DNA of 64,000 bases from Oscillospiraceae bacterium (GTDB lineage: Bacteria; Bacillota; Clostridia; Oscillospirales; Oscillospiraceae), in assembly GCA_910575815.1 (NCBI GenBank), contig CAJTFN010000003.1, forward strand, positions 14,173 through 78,172, in the 5' to 3' direction. Positions 25,009-34,175 of the stretch are shown here, in pieces. A model generated the notes under the pieces. It did not search any database, had not been told where the DNA came from, and saw nothing but the letters and a program-made list of their open reading frames with translations. Positions within the stretch are counted from its first letter, which is position 1; each line of letters starts with the position of its first letter. The translations under genes and the position numbers were made by a program.

Positions 25009-26397
25009 ATGACAAATCGCGAGTACATCGAAGCAATGGTCAAAAAGGCGAAAGCCGCTGTTGATCAGGTGGAGAACTATGATCAGGCCCAGACGGACCT
25101 GATGTGCAAGGTCGCGGCCAAGGTCTGCTGGGACAACGCAAAGCTGCTGGGAACCACCGCCTATGAGGAAACCGGGATGGGAATCCTCCCCTCCAAGATT
25201 AATAAGAACCGTATCCCCGCTGTTACCTACGAGTGGATGAAGGGCAAGCCCTCCGTAGGCGTGCTGGAAGAGGATCACGTCAACAACATCATCACGATTG
25301 CCAAGCCCATGGGCGTGGTAGCGGGTATCACGCCCTCCACCAACCCCACCAGCACAGCGGGCTTCTATTCTGTGATCTGCCTCAAATGCCGCAACGCCAT
25401 CATTTTGGCTCCGCACCCCCGCGCCAGAAAGGCCACGAATCTGGTGGCAGACCTGATCCGTGCGGAGCTGAAGAAGATCGGCGCGCCGGAGGATTTGGTG
25501 CAGTGCCTTGGAACGGAGAACGAGCCGGACATCGAGCTTACCAATGAATTGACCTCCGTCTTGATGGAGGAGAGCGACATGATCATCGCTACCGGCGGCG
25601 CGGGCATGGTGAAGGCCGCCTATTCCTCCGGCACTCCCTGCTATGGCGTGGGCCAGGGCAATGTCCAGGTTCTGGTGGACGAGGGCTTTACGGACTTTGA
25701 CACAATTGCCGCCAACGTCCTGGCCAGCCGGACCAATGACGCTGGGACCAACTGCACCGGCGAACAGACGATCTATGTTCCCAAGGATCAGAAGGAGAAC
25801 CTGATTAAGGCGTTCGAGGCGAAAGGCTGCTTCTGCGTCCGCGACTCTGCCAGTGTGGACAAGCTCCGGAATGGGATTTTCCCTGGCGGCGGTCCCATCA
25901 ATCGCGATGTTCCCGGTAAACAGCCCAAAGACGCTTTGGCCGCCGTCGGCGTGGAGATTCCCGAATGCCCCATCGCCCTGGTTGATCTGGAGTCCTTCGG
26001 TCCCAGCGAACAGCTGGCCCGCGAGATTCTCTTCCCCCTGGTCCGCATCAACAGCTACGAAGACTTTGAGGACGCTCTGACCCAGGCCAAGGCCAACCTT
26101 CTTTTCGAGGGTGCCGGACACAGCTCCAGCATCTACTCCCATAACGATGAACGTATCCTGCACGCCGGTATGGTACTCCCCGTCTGCCGTCTCTCCGTGA
26201 AGATGCCCAACGTCATGGTTACCGGCGCTACTAACTCCAATGGTATGCCTCCCACGATCACCATTGGCTGCGGCACCTGGGGAGGAAACAGCGGAAGCGA
26301 CAACCTGAACTACACGCATTTGCTGAACAAGACCCGTATCATTCGGCGCATTGAGAACGCGGTGGATAAGGCCATTGACGATATTTTCAAGGATTGA
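25009..26397 (+). CDS. CoA-acylating aldehyde dehydrogenase (EutE/SauS/AdhE-N-like)
   Basis: This protein has 462 residues behind TTAAGGAGG. It should oxidise an aldehyde to its acyl-CoA with NAD(P)+, or run in reverse. The catalytic Cys249 sits in AGTNCTGEQ, where EutE/AdhE relatives have GTICASEQ. ITPSTNPTS (residues 107-115) is the characteristic nucleotide-binding segment, and ATGGAGMVKAAY and GHSSSIYS are further landmarks. No bacterial-microcompartment targeting helix is obvious and no shell genes are nearby. It is the first gene of a seven-gene strand. Relatives include sulfoacetaldehyde and succinate-semialdehyde dehydrogenases; the substrate here is unknown. Confidence 0.85.
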   Translation: MTNREYIEAMVKKAKAAVDQVENYDQAQTDLMCKVAAKVCWDNAKLLGTTAYEETGMGILPSKINKNRIPAVTYEWMKGKPSVGVLEEDHVNNIITIAKPMGVVAGITPSTNPTSTAGFYSVICLKCRNAIILAPHPRARKATNLVADLIRAELKKIGAPEDLVQCLGTENEPDIELTNELTSVLMEESDMIIATGGAGMVKAAYSSGTPCYGVGQGNVQVLVDEGFTDFDTIAANVLASRTNDAGTNCTGEQTIYVPKDQKENLIKAFEAKGCFCVRDSASVDKLRNGIFPGGGPINRDVPGKQPKDALAAVGVEIPECPIALVDLESFGPSEQLAREILFPLVRINSYEDFEDALTQAKANLLFEGAGHSSSIYSHNDERILHAGMVLPVCRLSVKMPNVMVTGATNSNGMPPTITIGCGTWGGNSGSDNLNYTHLLNKTRIIRRIENAVDKAIDDIFKD

Positions 26398-26505
26398 CTC
26401 CAAATCGCTCTATTTTCATCACCGTAGCGCGGCTTGGATTTGTCAACGCGGCATGAAAAACACGCAGTAAACCAGGATGCTTTTATTATGAAGGGAGGTA
26501 AAGGG

Positions 26506-27345
26506 ATGAACGTAAAATACGATTTTTCCGATAAAACGGCTGTAGTCACCGGCGCGGCCAGTGGAATTGGAGAGGGCATAGCCCTGGCCTTTGCGGAATC
26601 CGGCGCATCGGTTGCGATTCTGGACATTAACATGGAAAAGGGTCAGGAGACCGCCGCCGCATGTGAAAAGCTAGGTGTGAAAGCAAAGGCGTTCCTGGCG
26701 GATATCACCAGCGAGGAATCCCTGCAATCGGCGCGGGAAGGGGTGCTGGAAACTTTCGGCACGGTAGACTTCCTGATCAGCCATGCGGGTGTGGCCAAGG
26801 TCCCCGGCTTAAAGACGAACCCGTTCACACCGCCTATCAAAAATCTACCTCTGGAACATTGGGAGATTTTGATGGACTATAACCTCTTCGGCGCTGTCCG
26901 GGTGACAAACGCTTTCCTGGATATCCTGAAGGACAAAAAGGATGGCAAGGTGGTATATACGGCGTCGGTTGCCGGACTCAAAGCCGGGTCCAAGAAGCCC
27001 CATTATCATGCGGCGAAAAGCGCGCTGATCAATTTCGCCAAGAGCGTCGCACAGGAATGCGGCCCCTTCAATGTTAACGTAAACGTTGTGAATCCCGGAT
27101 GGGTATATACTCCCATCTACGAGAATCTCATTGATGTGGTGAAAAATCCGGCGTGGGGAGATGCGTACAAGGATTGCAAAACTTCCCAGGAGGCTCTGGA
27201 TGTTATGGCAAAATCCCTCGGCACATTTCTCCAGCGTTCCCAGAGTGTGGAAAGCACCGCCCAGGCATATCTGTGGCTCTGCTCCGACGGCGCCAGAGAA
27301 CTCACTGGCCAGACAATCAATGTTGACTCTGGGTGGATCGTCTAA
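26506..27345 (+). CDS. Short-chain dehydrogenase/reductase
   Basis: This 279-residue protein starts at MNVKYDFSDKTAVVTG, 7 nt after GGGAGG; an in-frame upstream start would add 24 residues with no ribosome site. The Rossmann motif is TGAASGIG (15-22). Asp40 at the end of strand 2 suggests NAD(H) rather than NADP(H). The catalytic set is Ser154, Tyr167 and Lys171 (YHAAK). The usual NNAG is SHAG here (position 92). It belongs to the classical SDR type acting on secondary alcohols or ketones. In this cluster it probably interconverts a hydroxy and an oxo intermediate. Confidence 0.85.
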   Translation: MNVKYDFSDKTAVVTGAASGIGEGIALAFAESGASVAILDINMEKGQETAAACEKLGVKAKAFLADITSEESLQSAREGVLETFGTVDFLISHAGVAKVPGLKTNPFTPPIKNLPLEHWEILMDYNLFGAVRVTNAFLDILKDKKDGKVVYTASVAGLKAGSKKPHYHAAKSALINFAKSVAQECGPFNVNVNVVNPGWVYTPIYENLIDVVKNPAWGDAYKDCKTSQEALDVMAKSLGTFLQRSQSVESTAQAYLWLCSDGARELTGQTINVDSGWIV

Positions 27346-27396
27346 GTCCTAATAGATGGCAAAACCCCAGGTTTGAAGAAAGGGAGGCAAGCGCAT

Positions 27397-28680
27397 ATGT
27401 CAGAGAGCACAAAGAATCCCGCCGTGGAAAAACCGGCATTTCGCTGGGTAATGCTGATTCTGGTGATGTTGGTTTACATCATCGTTCTGGGCTTTACCAA
27501 TCAGTCCTTTAACATCCTGTTAGGCACTATTGTGGGAGAGGAAGGCTGGTCCGCCGCGCAAAAGACCGCCGTTTCCGGCGCCATGGCTCTGGGAATGGTA
27601 TGGTTCTGCTTTATTGCCGGTTCGGCCATCGACAAAATCAGTGTGAAAAAGGTTATGGGCACGGCGTTGGTTCTGCTGGCCGCATTGATCTTCTTCCGAG
27701 GCCAAGCGCACGGTTTTGTAATCTGGTACGCTACGATGTTCCTCTACGGCGTGGTTTCCGCATTTTATCAGCCCTGTGTCACCAAGACGGTATCTCTTTG
27801 GTTCGATAAGGACGAACTGTCTTTTGCGAACGGCTGCACAACAGCGGCAAGCCCCATAGGCCAGGTAACGGCAAATCTGTTCGCCGCCAGAATCGCGAAC
27901 AGCCTCAGCGGCGGCTGGCGTCAGCTGTATGTTATCGTAGGCATCCTTGTGTTTATCCTGATGGTTGTGTGGTGGATGGTTGCGCAGAACCGCAGCAGCA
28001 TGGACGCAGCTCTCTCCTCTTCACAGATTCAGGAAAACAGGTTTTGGCAGAACATCCGCGGGGTTCTGAGCGATCCCTACGTTTGGTGCATGATTATTGC
28101 GGACGCCGCTTTCCTTGGTTCCATCTATGCTGGCGGAACTTATGGCGCTTATGTCCTCCAGAATGATCCCAATTGGATGATTGACAAAGTTTACTCCGGC
28201 TACCCGTCCATGTGCAATAACATCTGCTCCACCCTCGCCTATCTCACAACGCCTCTGATCTGCCGGAAAATCAAGCCCGGAGTGGCTTACAAATGGTGGG
28301 TCATGATCTCCGGTTTCATCGCGCCCATTTTCTTCATTATAGGTTATCGTACTTACAGCATACCCGCATGTATGCTCTGCTTTGGACTTTCAGGGATTTT
28401 CTATGGCGGTATCGTTCCCGGCACAAAGACCCTGATGCTCCAGAGGCCCACCGTGGCGGGTGTACGGGCAGGAACCGCGTTTGGACTGATGATGACCGTT
28501 GAGCGAATTGCGATCACTGTCTGCGTCAGCATCCTCGGCAGTATTATCTTCACCAGCGCTGACGGTTTGGCGGTCACGATGTCCCGCTACTTCGCGGTGC
28601 AGTTTATCGCTCCCGTTGCCGTTATGATCGCGTTTATTTACGACGCTATGAGCAAAAAGCAAGCCGCAAAGAACGTGTAA
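27397..28680 (+). CDS. MFS transporter (OFA/monocarboxylate-type)
   Basis: This 427-residue protein starts at MSESTKNPAVEK, 9 nt after AGGGAGG. There are twelve hydrophobic segments, for example WVMLILVMLVYIIVLGFT, GILVFILMVVWWMVA and WVMISGFIAPIFFIIGY, with a longer central loop at about 195-225. The general layout, and its company of a class III CoA-transferase and a thiamine-diphosphate enzyme, resemble the oxalate/formate antiporter family and the sulfonate/organic-acid MFS carriers. It is likely the importer or exchanger of the pathway substrate. Substrate specificity cannot be read from sequence. Confidence 0.8.
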   Translation: MSESTKNPAVEKPAFRWVMLILVMLVYIIVLGFTNQSFNILLGTIVGEEGWSAAQKTAVSGAMALGMVWFCFIAGSAIDKISVKKVMGTALVLLAALIFFRGQAHGFVIWYATMFLYGVVSAFYQPCVTKTVSLWFDKDELSFANGCTTAASPIGQVTANLFAARIANSLSGGWRQLYVIVGILVFILMVVWWMVAQNRSSMDAALSSSQIQENRFWQNIRGVLSDPYVWCMIIADAAFLGSIYAGGTYGAYVLQNDPNWMIDKVYSGYPSMCNNICSTLAYLTTPLICRKIKPGVAYKWWVMISGFIAPIFFIIGYRTYSIPACMLCFGLSGIFYGGIVPGTKTLMLQRPTVAGVRAGTAFGLMMTVERIAITVCVSILGSIIFTSADGLAVTMSRYFAVQFIAPVAVMIAFIYDAMSKKQAAKNV

Positions 28681-28909
28681 TCACCTTCATAACAGAAAAC
28701 ACAACCACACACCGGTACTCCGGCCCGCACATCCAGATTTTCGGAACCATAAGACAGACATGTGGCTGCTTCCTCCTGAACGCTCTCCCTGTTCCGTGCA
28801 GATAATACCCGCCTCTCGTGAAGCAAAACGTCACTATTCTGGAACGATTATTCCGCAGGTCTGAGCATGGGCGGGCCGGATGCCCCAAAACGAAAGGAGC
28901 TATACGCTA

Positions 28910-30604
28910 ATGAGTAAGATTAACGCAGGCCAGCTGTTTGCCAAAGCCATGAAAAAGGAAGGCATTGACGCTGTTTTTACCCTCTCCGGCGGGCATATCA
29001 TGCCCATTCTCTACGCCTGCCGGGAGGAAGGCATCCGTGTCATTGACGTCCGCCATGAGTGCTCCGGCGCTTATGCCGCTATTGCGTATGCCAAGACTAC
29101 CGGTAAACCCGGCGTCGTTATCACCACTGCCGGACCCGGCGTCACCAATGTCCAGACCGCCATGGCTGAGGCGGCGGAAACCAGCGTTCCCGTCATTCAT
29201 ATCGGCGGCGCATCTCCCCTTTCCCAAAATGAAATGGGCCCCATGCAGAACATTGACAGCATGAAGGCCATGGAAGCCTTCTGCAAGTGGAGCCGGAAAA
29301 TTTATCAGGCCAACCGTGTCCCCGAGTATATGGCCATGGCATTCCGGCAGGCCCTCAGCAGTACTCCGGGTCCCGTTTATCTGGAAATCGCTGCCGATAC
29401 TCTGGGCGCCGGTATCTTCGAGGAAGAAACCATTCAATGGCCTGTAAACTATCGGGTTGCCGGAAGCGCCTGTGCGGATGCCGCAACGGCGGAGAAAATC
29501 GCGGACATCCTGATCAACGCCAAGAAGCCGGTCATGGTTTTGGGCGCGGTGGCCCCTTATTGCGCTGAGGAGCCGGAAAAGGTCCGGGCACTGGCGGAAT
29601 ATCTCCAAATCCCCGTTTTCGCCCAGATGGAGGCACGCGGCATGTTTGGGAACGAACTGACGGACCGGCTCTTTACCTGCGGCGAAGGCGCTGTTGCCGA
29701 AGCGGATGTCATTCTGGAGCTTGGCGTGGACCGCAACTACAAGATCGGTATGGGCAAGCCCCCCAGAATGAATGGGGAAGCCATTCGCATTGTTGTGCAT
29801 CCCGACGCAGCGAAGATCGGTTGGAACTGGAAAGCCGACATTGGTGTGGCGGGCGGCATTTCCGCCGTATGCGGTCAGGTTTTGGCCCTGGTAAAGGACA
29901 AGACAAATTCTGTGATGAACAGCGCATGGGTGGAAGAAGCCGCTGCCATCACAGCCAGGTTCCGTACCAGCTACACCGAAGCCATTACATCCGGCATGGC
30001 TCCTGTGCATCCTGGTCGGGTTGCCGCCGAAGTGGCAAAGTTCGTTGATGAGTACGCTCCCGACTGGCACATCATCTGCGATGGCGGCGACTCCTCCTGC
30101 TGGATGGACGCTCTGGCCCATGCCTCCTACCGCGGGCAGGTCCTCCGGTATGGCCCCCTGGGCACGATTGGCACCGGTCAGGGCCAGGCCATTGGGGCTT
30201 GGGCTGGTGACGGCAAGCCTGTTGTCTATTTTACCGGTGACGGAAGCTTCGGATTCTACATCGGCGAGTTTGATACCTACCTACGCCACGGTATTCCCGT
30301 TATCTGCGTGATCTCCAATGACTCCTCCTGGGGCATGATCAAGCTCTCCGAGGGCGTAAAGCGGGAGGCTTATATCGCGGAACACGGCCACTTGGCGACG
30401 ACTCTCGCCCCCATGCGGGCTTATGAGAAAATCGCCGACATGTGGGGAGGTGTTGGTCTTTGCGTTTCAAAGGCCGAGGACATCATTCCGGCCATGAAGA
30501 AGATTATGGACAGCGGTCTGCCCGGCATCCTCAATGTGGAAACCGACCAGACCGTTATGAGTCCCGCAACCCGTAGTTTTGCGGGTGTACCGGCAAAAAA
30601 GTAA
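28910..30604 (+). CDS. Thiamine-diphosphate-dependent enzyme (acetolactate synthase/2-hydroxyacyl-CoA lyase/oxalyl-CoA decarboxylase superfamily)
   Basis: This 564-residue protein is preceded by GAAAGGAGC. It has the three-domain layout of the ALS/POX family. Glu50 in VRHECSGAYAA is the cofactor-activating glutamate. TTAGPGVTNVQTA follows at 72-84, and the thiamine-diphosphate/Mg motif is GDGSFGFY (443-450) with Asn470. Typical reactions are decarboxylation or C-C cleavage next to a carbonyl. With a CoA-transferase downstream and an acylating dehydrogenase upstream, a 2-hydroxyacyl-CoA lyase or oxalyl-CoA decarboxylase-like role is plausible. Acetolactate synthase is less so, since no small subunit or branched-chain genes are present. 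The 229-bp gap upstream holds no gene. Confidence 0.8.
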   Translation: MSKINAGQLFAKAMKKEGIDAVFTLSGGHIMPILYACREEGIRVIDVRHECSGAYAAIAYAKTTGKPGVVITTAGPGVTNVQTAMAEAAETSVPVIHIGGASPLSQNEMGPMQNIDSMKAMEAFCKWSRKIYQANRVPEYMAMAFRQALSSTPGPVYLEIAADTLGAGIFEEETIQWPVNYRVAGSACADAATAEKIADILINAKKPVMVLGAVAPYCAEEPEKVRALAEYLQIPVFAQMEARGMFGNELTDRLFTCGEGAVAEADVILELGVDRNYKIGMGKPPRMNGEAIRIVVHPDAAKIGWNWKADIGVAGGISAVCGQVLALVKDKTNSVMNSAWVEEAAAITARFRTSYTEAITSGMAPVHPGRVAAEVAKFVDEYAPDWHIICDGGDSSCWMDALAHASYRGQVLRYGPLGTIGTGQGQAIGAWAGDGKPVVYFTGDGSFGFYIGEFDTYLRHGIPVICVISNDSSWGMIKLSEGVKREAYIAEHGHLATTLAPMRAYEKIADMWGGVGLCVSKAEDIIPAMKKIMDSGLPGILNVETDQTVMSPATRSFAGVPAKK

Positions 30605-30653
30605 AAGGAATTTTATCCTGCCCCGTATTCTTCGGCAAAGAAAGGAAGGTCTC

Positions 30654-31607
30654 ATGAAGGCTTGTGTAATGAAGGATGTGAAGACCTTTGAGGTCCGGGA
30701 CATCCCTCTGCCTACTCTGAAGGATGATGAAATCCTCTTGAAAGTCAATGCCTGTAGTATCTGCGGAAGCGATCCCACCATGAGCCAGAACCCCGCCTAT
30801 ATTGGCCGGGTCTTTGGACATGAAGTCTGCGGCGAAGTGGCGGACCCCAATAAAAGCAAGTTTAAAAAGGGCGACCGTATTATCATGGGAACCTCTGCCG
30901 CCCGCGGCTGTCCTGGCGTCCGGCGGGACGGAGGCTATGCCGAATATGTGGCTGTGGAAGCGGCGCATATGCTGCCCATGCCGGATTGTATCGGCGATCA
31001 GGCAGGTTGTTTGATTGAGCCTCTGGCCATTGGCTATGGCACCGCGCTGGCGGCAGGCATCAAACCTGGAGCTCGGATCTTAATCACTGGATGCGGGATC
31101 ATTGCTTCCATAACCGCCCTCTGGGCGCGATACATGGGCGCCAGCTATGTGGCTATGACGGAAATCAACAAGGCGAAAATCGACCGGGCCAAAAGCGTGA
31201 ACACCCCCGCCGAGTTTTTTGACGCGCATGCCCCCAATGTGCTGGAGAAATTGATGGAAGCGTCTGGCGGCGGGTTCGATGCCTGCATTGATTGTCCCGG
31301 TTCCAAGGAGACCATCGCCCTCTGCATTGAGGCTGCAAAGCCCTCCGGCACGATTGTGGAAATTGCGATCCACTACGAGCCGGTCTCCATCAACTACCTC
31401 AAGCTGGTTATGAAGCAGCTGAACTTCAAGGGGTTCTATGGCTCCATGCCCTACTTCGAGGATGTGATCCGGATTATTGCGGAGGAAAAACCGTTTGACC
31501 CCGCCGCGCTGATTACCAAAGAAATCGGCATCCATGAAATCCCCGAAGCGATTACGGAACTCACCGCTCCCGGCAGCGATATCCTGAAAATTGTGATTCG
31601 CCCGTAA
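30654..31607 (+). CDS. Zinc-type (MDR) alcohol dehydrogenase lacking the structural-zinc lobe
   Basis: This 317-residue protein starts at MKACVMKDVKTFEV, 7 nt after AAGGAAGG. Catalytic zinc ligands are visible as Cys37 (SICGSD), His56-Glu57 (FGHEVCGEV) and Glu122 (LIEPLAIGYG). The usual lobe with four closely spaced cysteines is replaced by a short RIIMGTSAARGCPGVRRDGG segment, so the structural zinc is absent. The cofactor region reads ILITGCGIIASITALWARYMG. It is shorter than the usual 340-350 residues. It would oxidise or reduce an alcohol/aldehyde or polyol-like intermediate. Confidence 0.8.
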   Translation: MKACVMKDVKTFEVRDIPLPTLKDDEILLKVNACSICGSDPTMSQNPAYIGRVFGHEVCGEVADPNKSKFKKGDRIIMGTSAARGCPGVRRDGGYAEYVAVEAAHMLPMPDCIGDQAGCLIEPLAIGYGTALAAGIKPGARILITGCGIIASITALWARYMGASYVAMTEINKAKIDRAKSVNTPAEFFDAHAPNVLEKLMEASGGGFDACIDCPGSKETIALCIEAAKPSGTIVEIAIHYEPVSINYLKLVMKQLNFKGFYGSMPYFEDVIRIIAEEKPFDPAALITKEIGIHEIPEAITELTAPGSDILKIVIRP

Positions 31608-31617
31608 TCCGCAGTCC

Positions 31618-31655
31618 GGTATCTGTCCTCCGGCAAAAACCGGGGGACAGATACC
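31618..31655 (+). repeat. Strong hairpin between the alcohol dehydrogenase and CoA-transferase genes
   Basis: The arms GGTATCTGTCCTCCGG (31618-31633) and CCGGGGGACAGATACC (31640-31655) pair over 16 positions with one wobble; the loop is CAAAAA. No T-run follows, so it looks like an mRNA stabilising or processing element rather than a full terminator. It may set different levels for the genes before and after it. Confidence 0.6.
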
Positions 31656-31726
31656 TCCTCTGAAGGGATGCAGGGTGCTGGCCTCTCTCCCTCGGGGGGT
31701 AACATTGAAAGAACAGGAGAATAAAG

Positions 31727-32935
31727 ATGGGAAGGAATCTCTATGACGGCGTTCGAGTCGTTGACCTGACCAATAATTTCGCGGGTCCCATGTCAAGCGC
31801 CCTTTTGGCAGATTATGGTGCGGAAGTCATCCATGTGGAAAAGCCTGTCACCGGAGATGATAATCGGTTCTTTTCCCCCATGGTGGATGGCGTCAGTGTT
31901 TCCCATATGTCCGCAAACCGCGGCAAGCGCTCCCTGGTATTGGATTTAAAGGACCCGCGTTCCATTGAGTCCATCAAAAAGCTTGCGGCGGAGGCGGACA
32001 TCCTCATTGAAAGTTACCGTCCAGGAGTTATGGACCGCCTGGGCCTCGGCTATGAGGCAATCAAAGCGGTCAACCCCGGTGTTATCTACTGTTCCATTTC
32101 CGCTTACGGACAGACGGGGCCTTATGCCAACCGTCCCGGATATGATGTGATTGCCCAAGCGGTTTCCGGCGCCATGTACATGACCGGTGATCCTAACGGG
32201 CCTCCGACGAAGATCGGTTCCGCTATTGGCGATTGGGTGGGGGCGCTGGCAGCCTTCGGAACGATTGGAACCGCTATGTACCACCGGGCGGTTACCGGCA
32301 AGGGGCAGCACATTGATATTTCCCTGGCCCGCTTGCTCCTATGGGTATTTGCCCGCTTTGACTTTACCTTTACCGGCAAACCGGAGACCCGTAGCGGAAA
32401 CTATCACACAACCTTGGCCCCTTACGGGATCTTCAATGGCAGCCATGGGGATTCCATCATCATTGGGGCTTTGAATCAGAACCTGTGGACCAAGCTCTGC
32501 GGCGTTATGGGTTGTCCTGAGTTTGCGGAAGACCCGCGCTACAACACGAACGCCAAGCGCTGCGACAATCTGAAAGACGTTATCCAGATCATAGAGGGAT
32601 GGCTGAAGCGCCTGGATGACATCGGCGAGGCGGAGCGACGTCTTATGGAGGCGGGTGTACCCTGCGCCAAGGTCTACTCCCCGGAAGACGCTTTTCAAGA
32701 CCCCCACTTCAACACCTGCGGCTGGATTACTAAAATCCCCGCACCTGCTGGGGTTACAAGCATTGACGGACGCTTTTTCCCCTCCAACCCGTTTACATTC
32801 TCCGCCGTCGCTCCGCAGTACCGGCCTGCGCCTACCCTGGGCCAGGACAACCATTCTATTCTCGAACGCCTGGGGTATTCCTTTGAGGAAGTGGAGAATA
32901 TGCAGAAGGAATGGAGCGAAAAGGCAAAGAAGTAA
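31727..32935 (+). CDS. Class III (CaiB/BaiF/Frc-like) CoA-transferase
   Basis: This 402-residue protein is preceded by ACAGGAGA. It opens GVRVVDLTNNFAGPM, with VIHVEKP, SANRGKRSLVLDLK and the YRPGVMDRLGLGYE block typical of the family. Asp169 in AIGDWVGAL is the expected covalent catalytic aspartate, at the same number as in formyl-CoA:oxalate transferase. GKGQHIDISL is another family landmark. It transfers CoA between two carboxylates, here presumably activating the imported acid with CoA from the pathway product. It overlaps no neighbour but is followed after 50 nt by the iron alcohol dehydrogenase. Confidence 0.88.
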   Translation: MGRNLYDGVRVVDLTNNFAGPMSSALLADYGAEVIHVEKPVTGDDNRFFSPMVDGVSVSHMSANRGKRSLVLDLKDPRSIESIKKLAAEADILIESYRPGVMDRLGLGYEAIKAVNPGVIYCSISAYGQTGPYANRPGYDVIAQAVSGAMYMTGDPNGPPTKIGSAIGDWVGALAAFGTIGTAMYHRAVTGKGQHIDISLARLLLWVFARFDFTFTGKPETRSGNYHTTLAPYGIFNGSHGDSIIIGALNQNLWTKLCGVMGCPEFAEDPRYNTNAKRCDNLKDVIQIIEGWLKRLDDIGEAERRLMEAGVPCAKVYSPEDAFQDPHFNTCGWITKIPAPAGVTSIDGRFFPSNPFTFSAVAPQYRPAPTLGQDNHSILERLGYSFEEVENMQKEWSEKAKK

Positions 32936-32985
32936 CTTTGCACAATCGCAAATCCTATTTTGTATCCATATGAGGTAAATTGTAG

Positions 32986-34158
32986 ATGAAATCAAACTTC
33001 TTTTTTATGCCTATCCCTCAATATTTTGGGGCTGGCATTTCCATGGAAATCGGAGCACAGCTGGCACAGCTACACAGCAAGAAGGCTCTGGTTATGTATG
33101 ACAAGGGTGTGGAGGCCGCCGGGATTCCGTCAAAAATTGTCCAATGTATCCAGGCAGAGGGAATCCTGGTGGTTCAAAATGGCGATGTGGAATCCGATCC
33201 GAGCGACATCACCGTGAAGCGGATTGCGGAGATCGCGCGGCAGGAACAGGTGGATGCTGTGGTTGCTATTGGAGGCGGAAGCAGCATTGACGCGGCGAAG
33301 TGCGTGAAGCTGCTGCTGAACAATTCCGGAGTCTTGGAGGACTTTTACGACCTTACCCGTCCCCAGAAGCCCTCCGGCATTCCGATGATCGCCATCCCCA
33401 CCACTTCCGGCACGGGAAGCGAGGCGTCCAAGGGCGGCGTTATTACGGACACCAGTAAAGGTCAAAAACGCACGATTATCGGGCCTGGAACGATGCCGGA
33501 CATGGCGCTGGTGGACCCGGAGCTGACGCTAAGCGTCCCCCCGAAAGTCACGGCGGCGTGTGCATTTGATGTCCTGGCTCACGCAATTGACGCCATTACA
33601 TCCAACATGACAAATCCCATTACCCAGGCTATTTCCTATGAGGCCATCCGGCTGATGAAGGGGAGCTACCGGCAGGCCGTGGAGGACGGGGCCAGCCTCC
33701 AGGCCCGGTCCGATATGCACTTGGCGTCCAACCTGGGCGGTATTGTGCTCTCAAACGCAAAGTGCTCCGTCAGCCACGCCTTTGCCCACGCCATGGGTGC
33801 GCTCTACCATGTGCCCCACGGCGTATGCTGCGCAATATTTACCCCGGCGTGTCTGGAGTATGTAGCGGATCAGAGGCCGGAGGAAATCCGTAAAATCGCG
33901 AAACTGTTGGACACGCCCTTCCGGGAGGATGAATCCACGGCGTCTATCGCGTGGCGAACCGGAGAGACGATTCACAAGATGTATCGAAGCGTCGGGGTGC
34001 CCGACATTATCGAGTATATCCCAGATGCGGCGGAGGCGAAGCGGGCCCTGATTCCCGTGGCGAAGCAGGACATTATGGCTACATTCAGCCCTCGGGCGTT
34101 GGACGACGCCGGGGGATGCTGGATTATTGACAGAACCTTTGAGCTTGCGAGGCAATAA
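32986..34158 (+). CDS. Iron-containing (group III) alcohol dehydrogenase
   Basis: This protein has 390 residues. NAD binding is shown by AIGGGSSIDAAK (95-105) and IPTTSGTGSEAS (137-148). The metal ligands Asp195 and His199 (FDVLAHAID) and His264 and His278 (SVSHAFAHAM, HVPHG) match the FucO/1,3-propanediol dehydrogenase pattern. It should reduce an aldehyde to an alcohol, giving the pathway a way to recycle NADH anaerobically. The Shine-Dalgarno is weak (GAGGT). A strong terminator after its stop ends the cluster. Confidence 0.88.
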   Translation: MKSNFFFMPIPQYFGAGISMEIGAQLAQLHSKKALVMYDKGVEAAGIPSKIVQCIQAEGILVVQNGDVESDPSDITVKRIAEIARQEQVDAVVAIGGGSSIDAAKCVKLLLNNSGVLEDFYDLTRPQKPSGIPMIAIPTTSGTGSEASKGGVITDTSKGQKRTIIGPGTMPDMALVDPELTLSVPPKVTAACAFDVLAHAIDAITSNMTNPITQAISYEAIRLMKGSYRQAVEDGASLQARSDMHLASNLGGIVLSNAKCSVSHAFAHAMGALYHVPHGVCCAIFTPACLEYVADQRPEEIRKIAKLLDTPFREDESTASIAWRTGETIHKMYRSVGVPDIIEYIPDAAEAKRALIPVAKQDIMATFSPRALDDAGGCWIIDRTFELARQ

Positions 34159-34175
34159 CCCGTACTCTTAGGAAA

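Noticed and set aside
28681..28909. Small minus-strand gene in the gap before the thiamine-diphosphate enzyme
   Set aside because: The frames there lack a ribosome site and any motif; the gap seems non-coding.
25009..34158. Bacterial microcompartment locus (eut/pdu/grm type)
   Set aside because: An acylating aldehyde dehydrogenase and an Fe-ADH fit, but there are no shell protein genes, no encapsulation helix and no signature enzyme such as a B12 or glycyl-radical lyase.
25009..34158. Classical sulfoacetate/taurine pathway (SauS plus Xsc)
   Set aside because: The aldehyde dehydrogenase could be SauS-like, but the thiamine-diphosphate enzyme is not clearly Xsc, and there is no phosphotransacetylase. 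It remains only one of several possible substrates.
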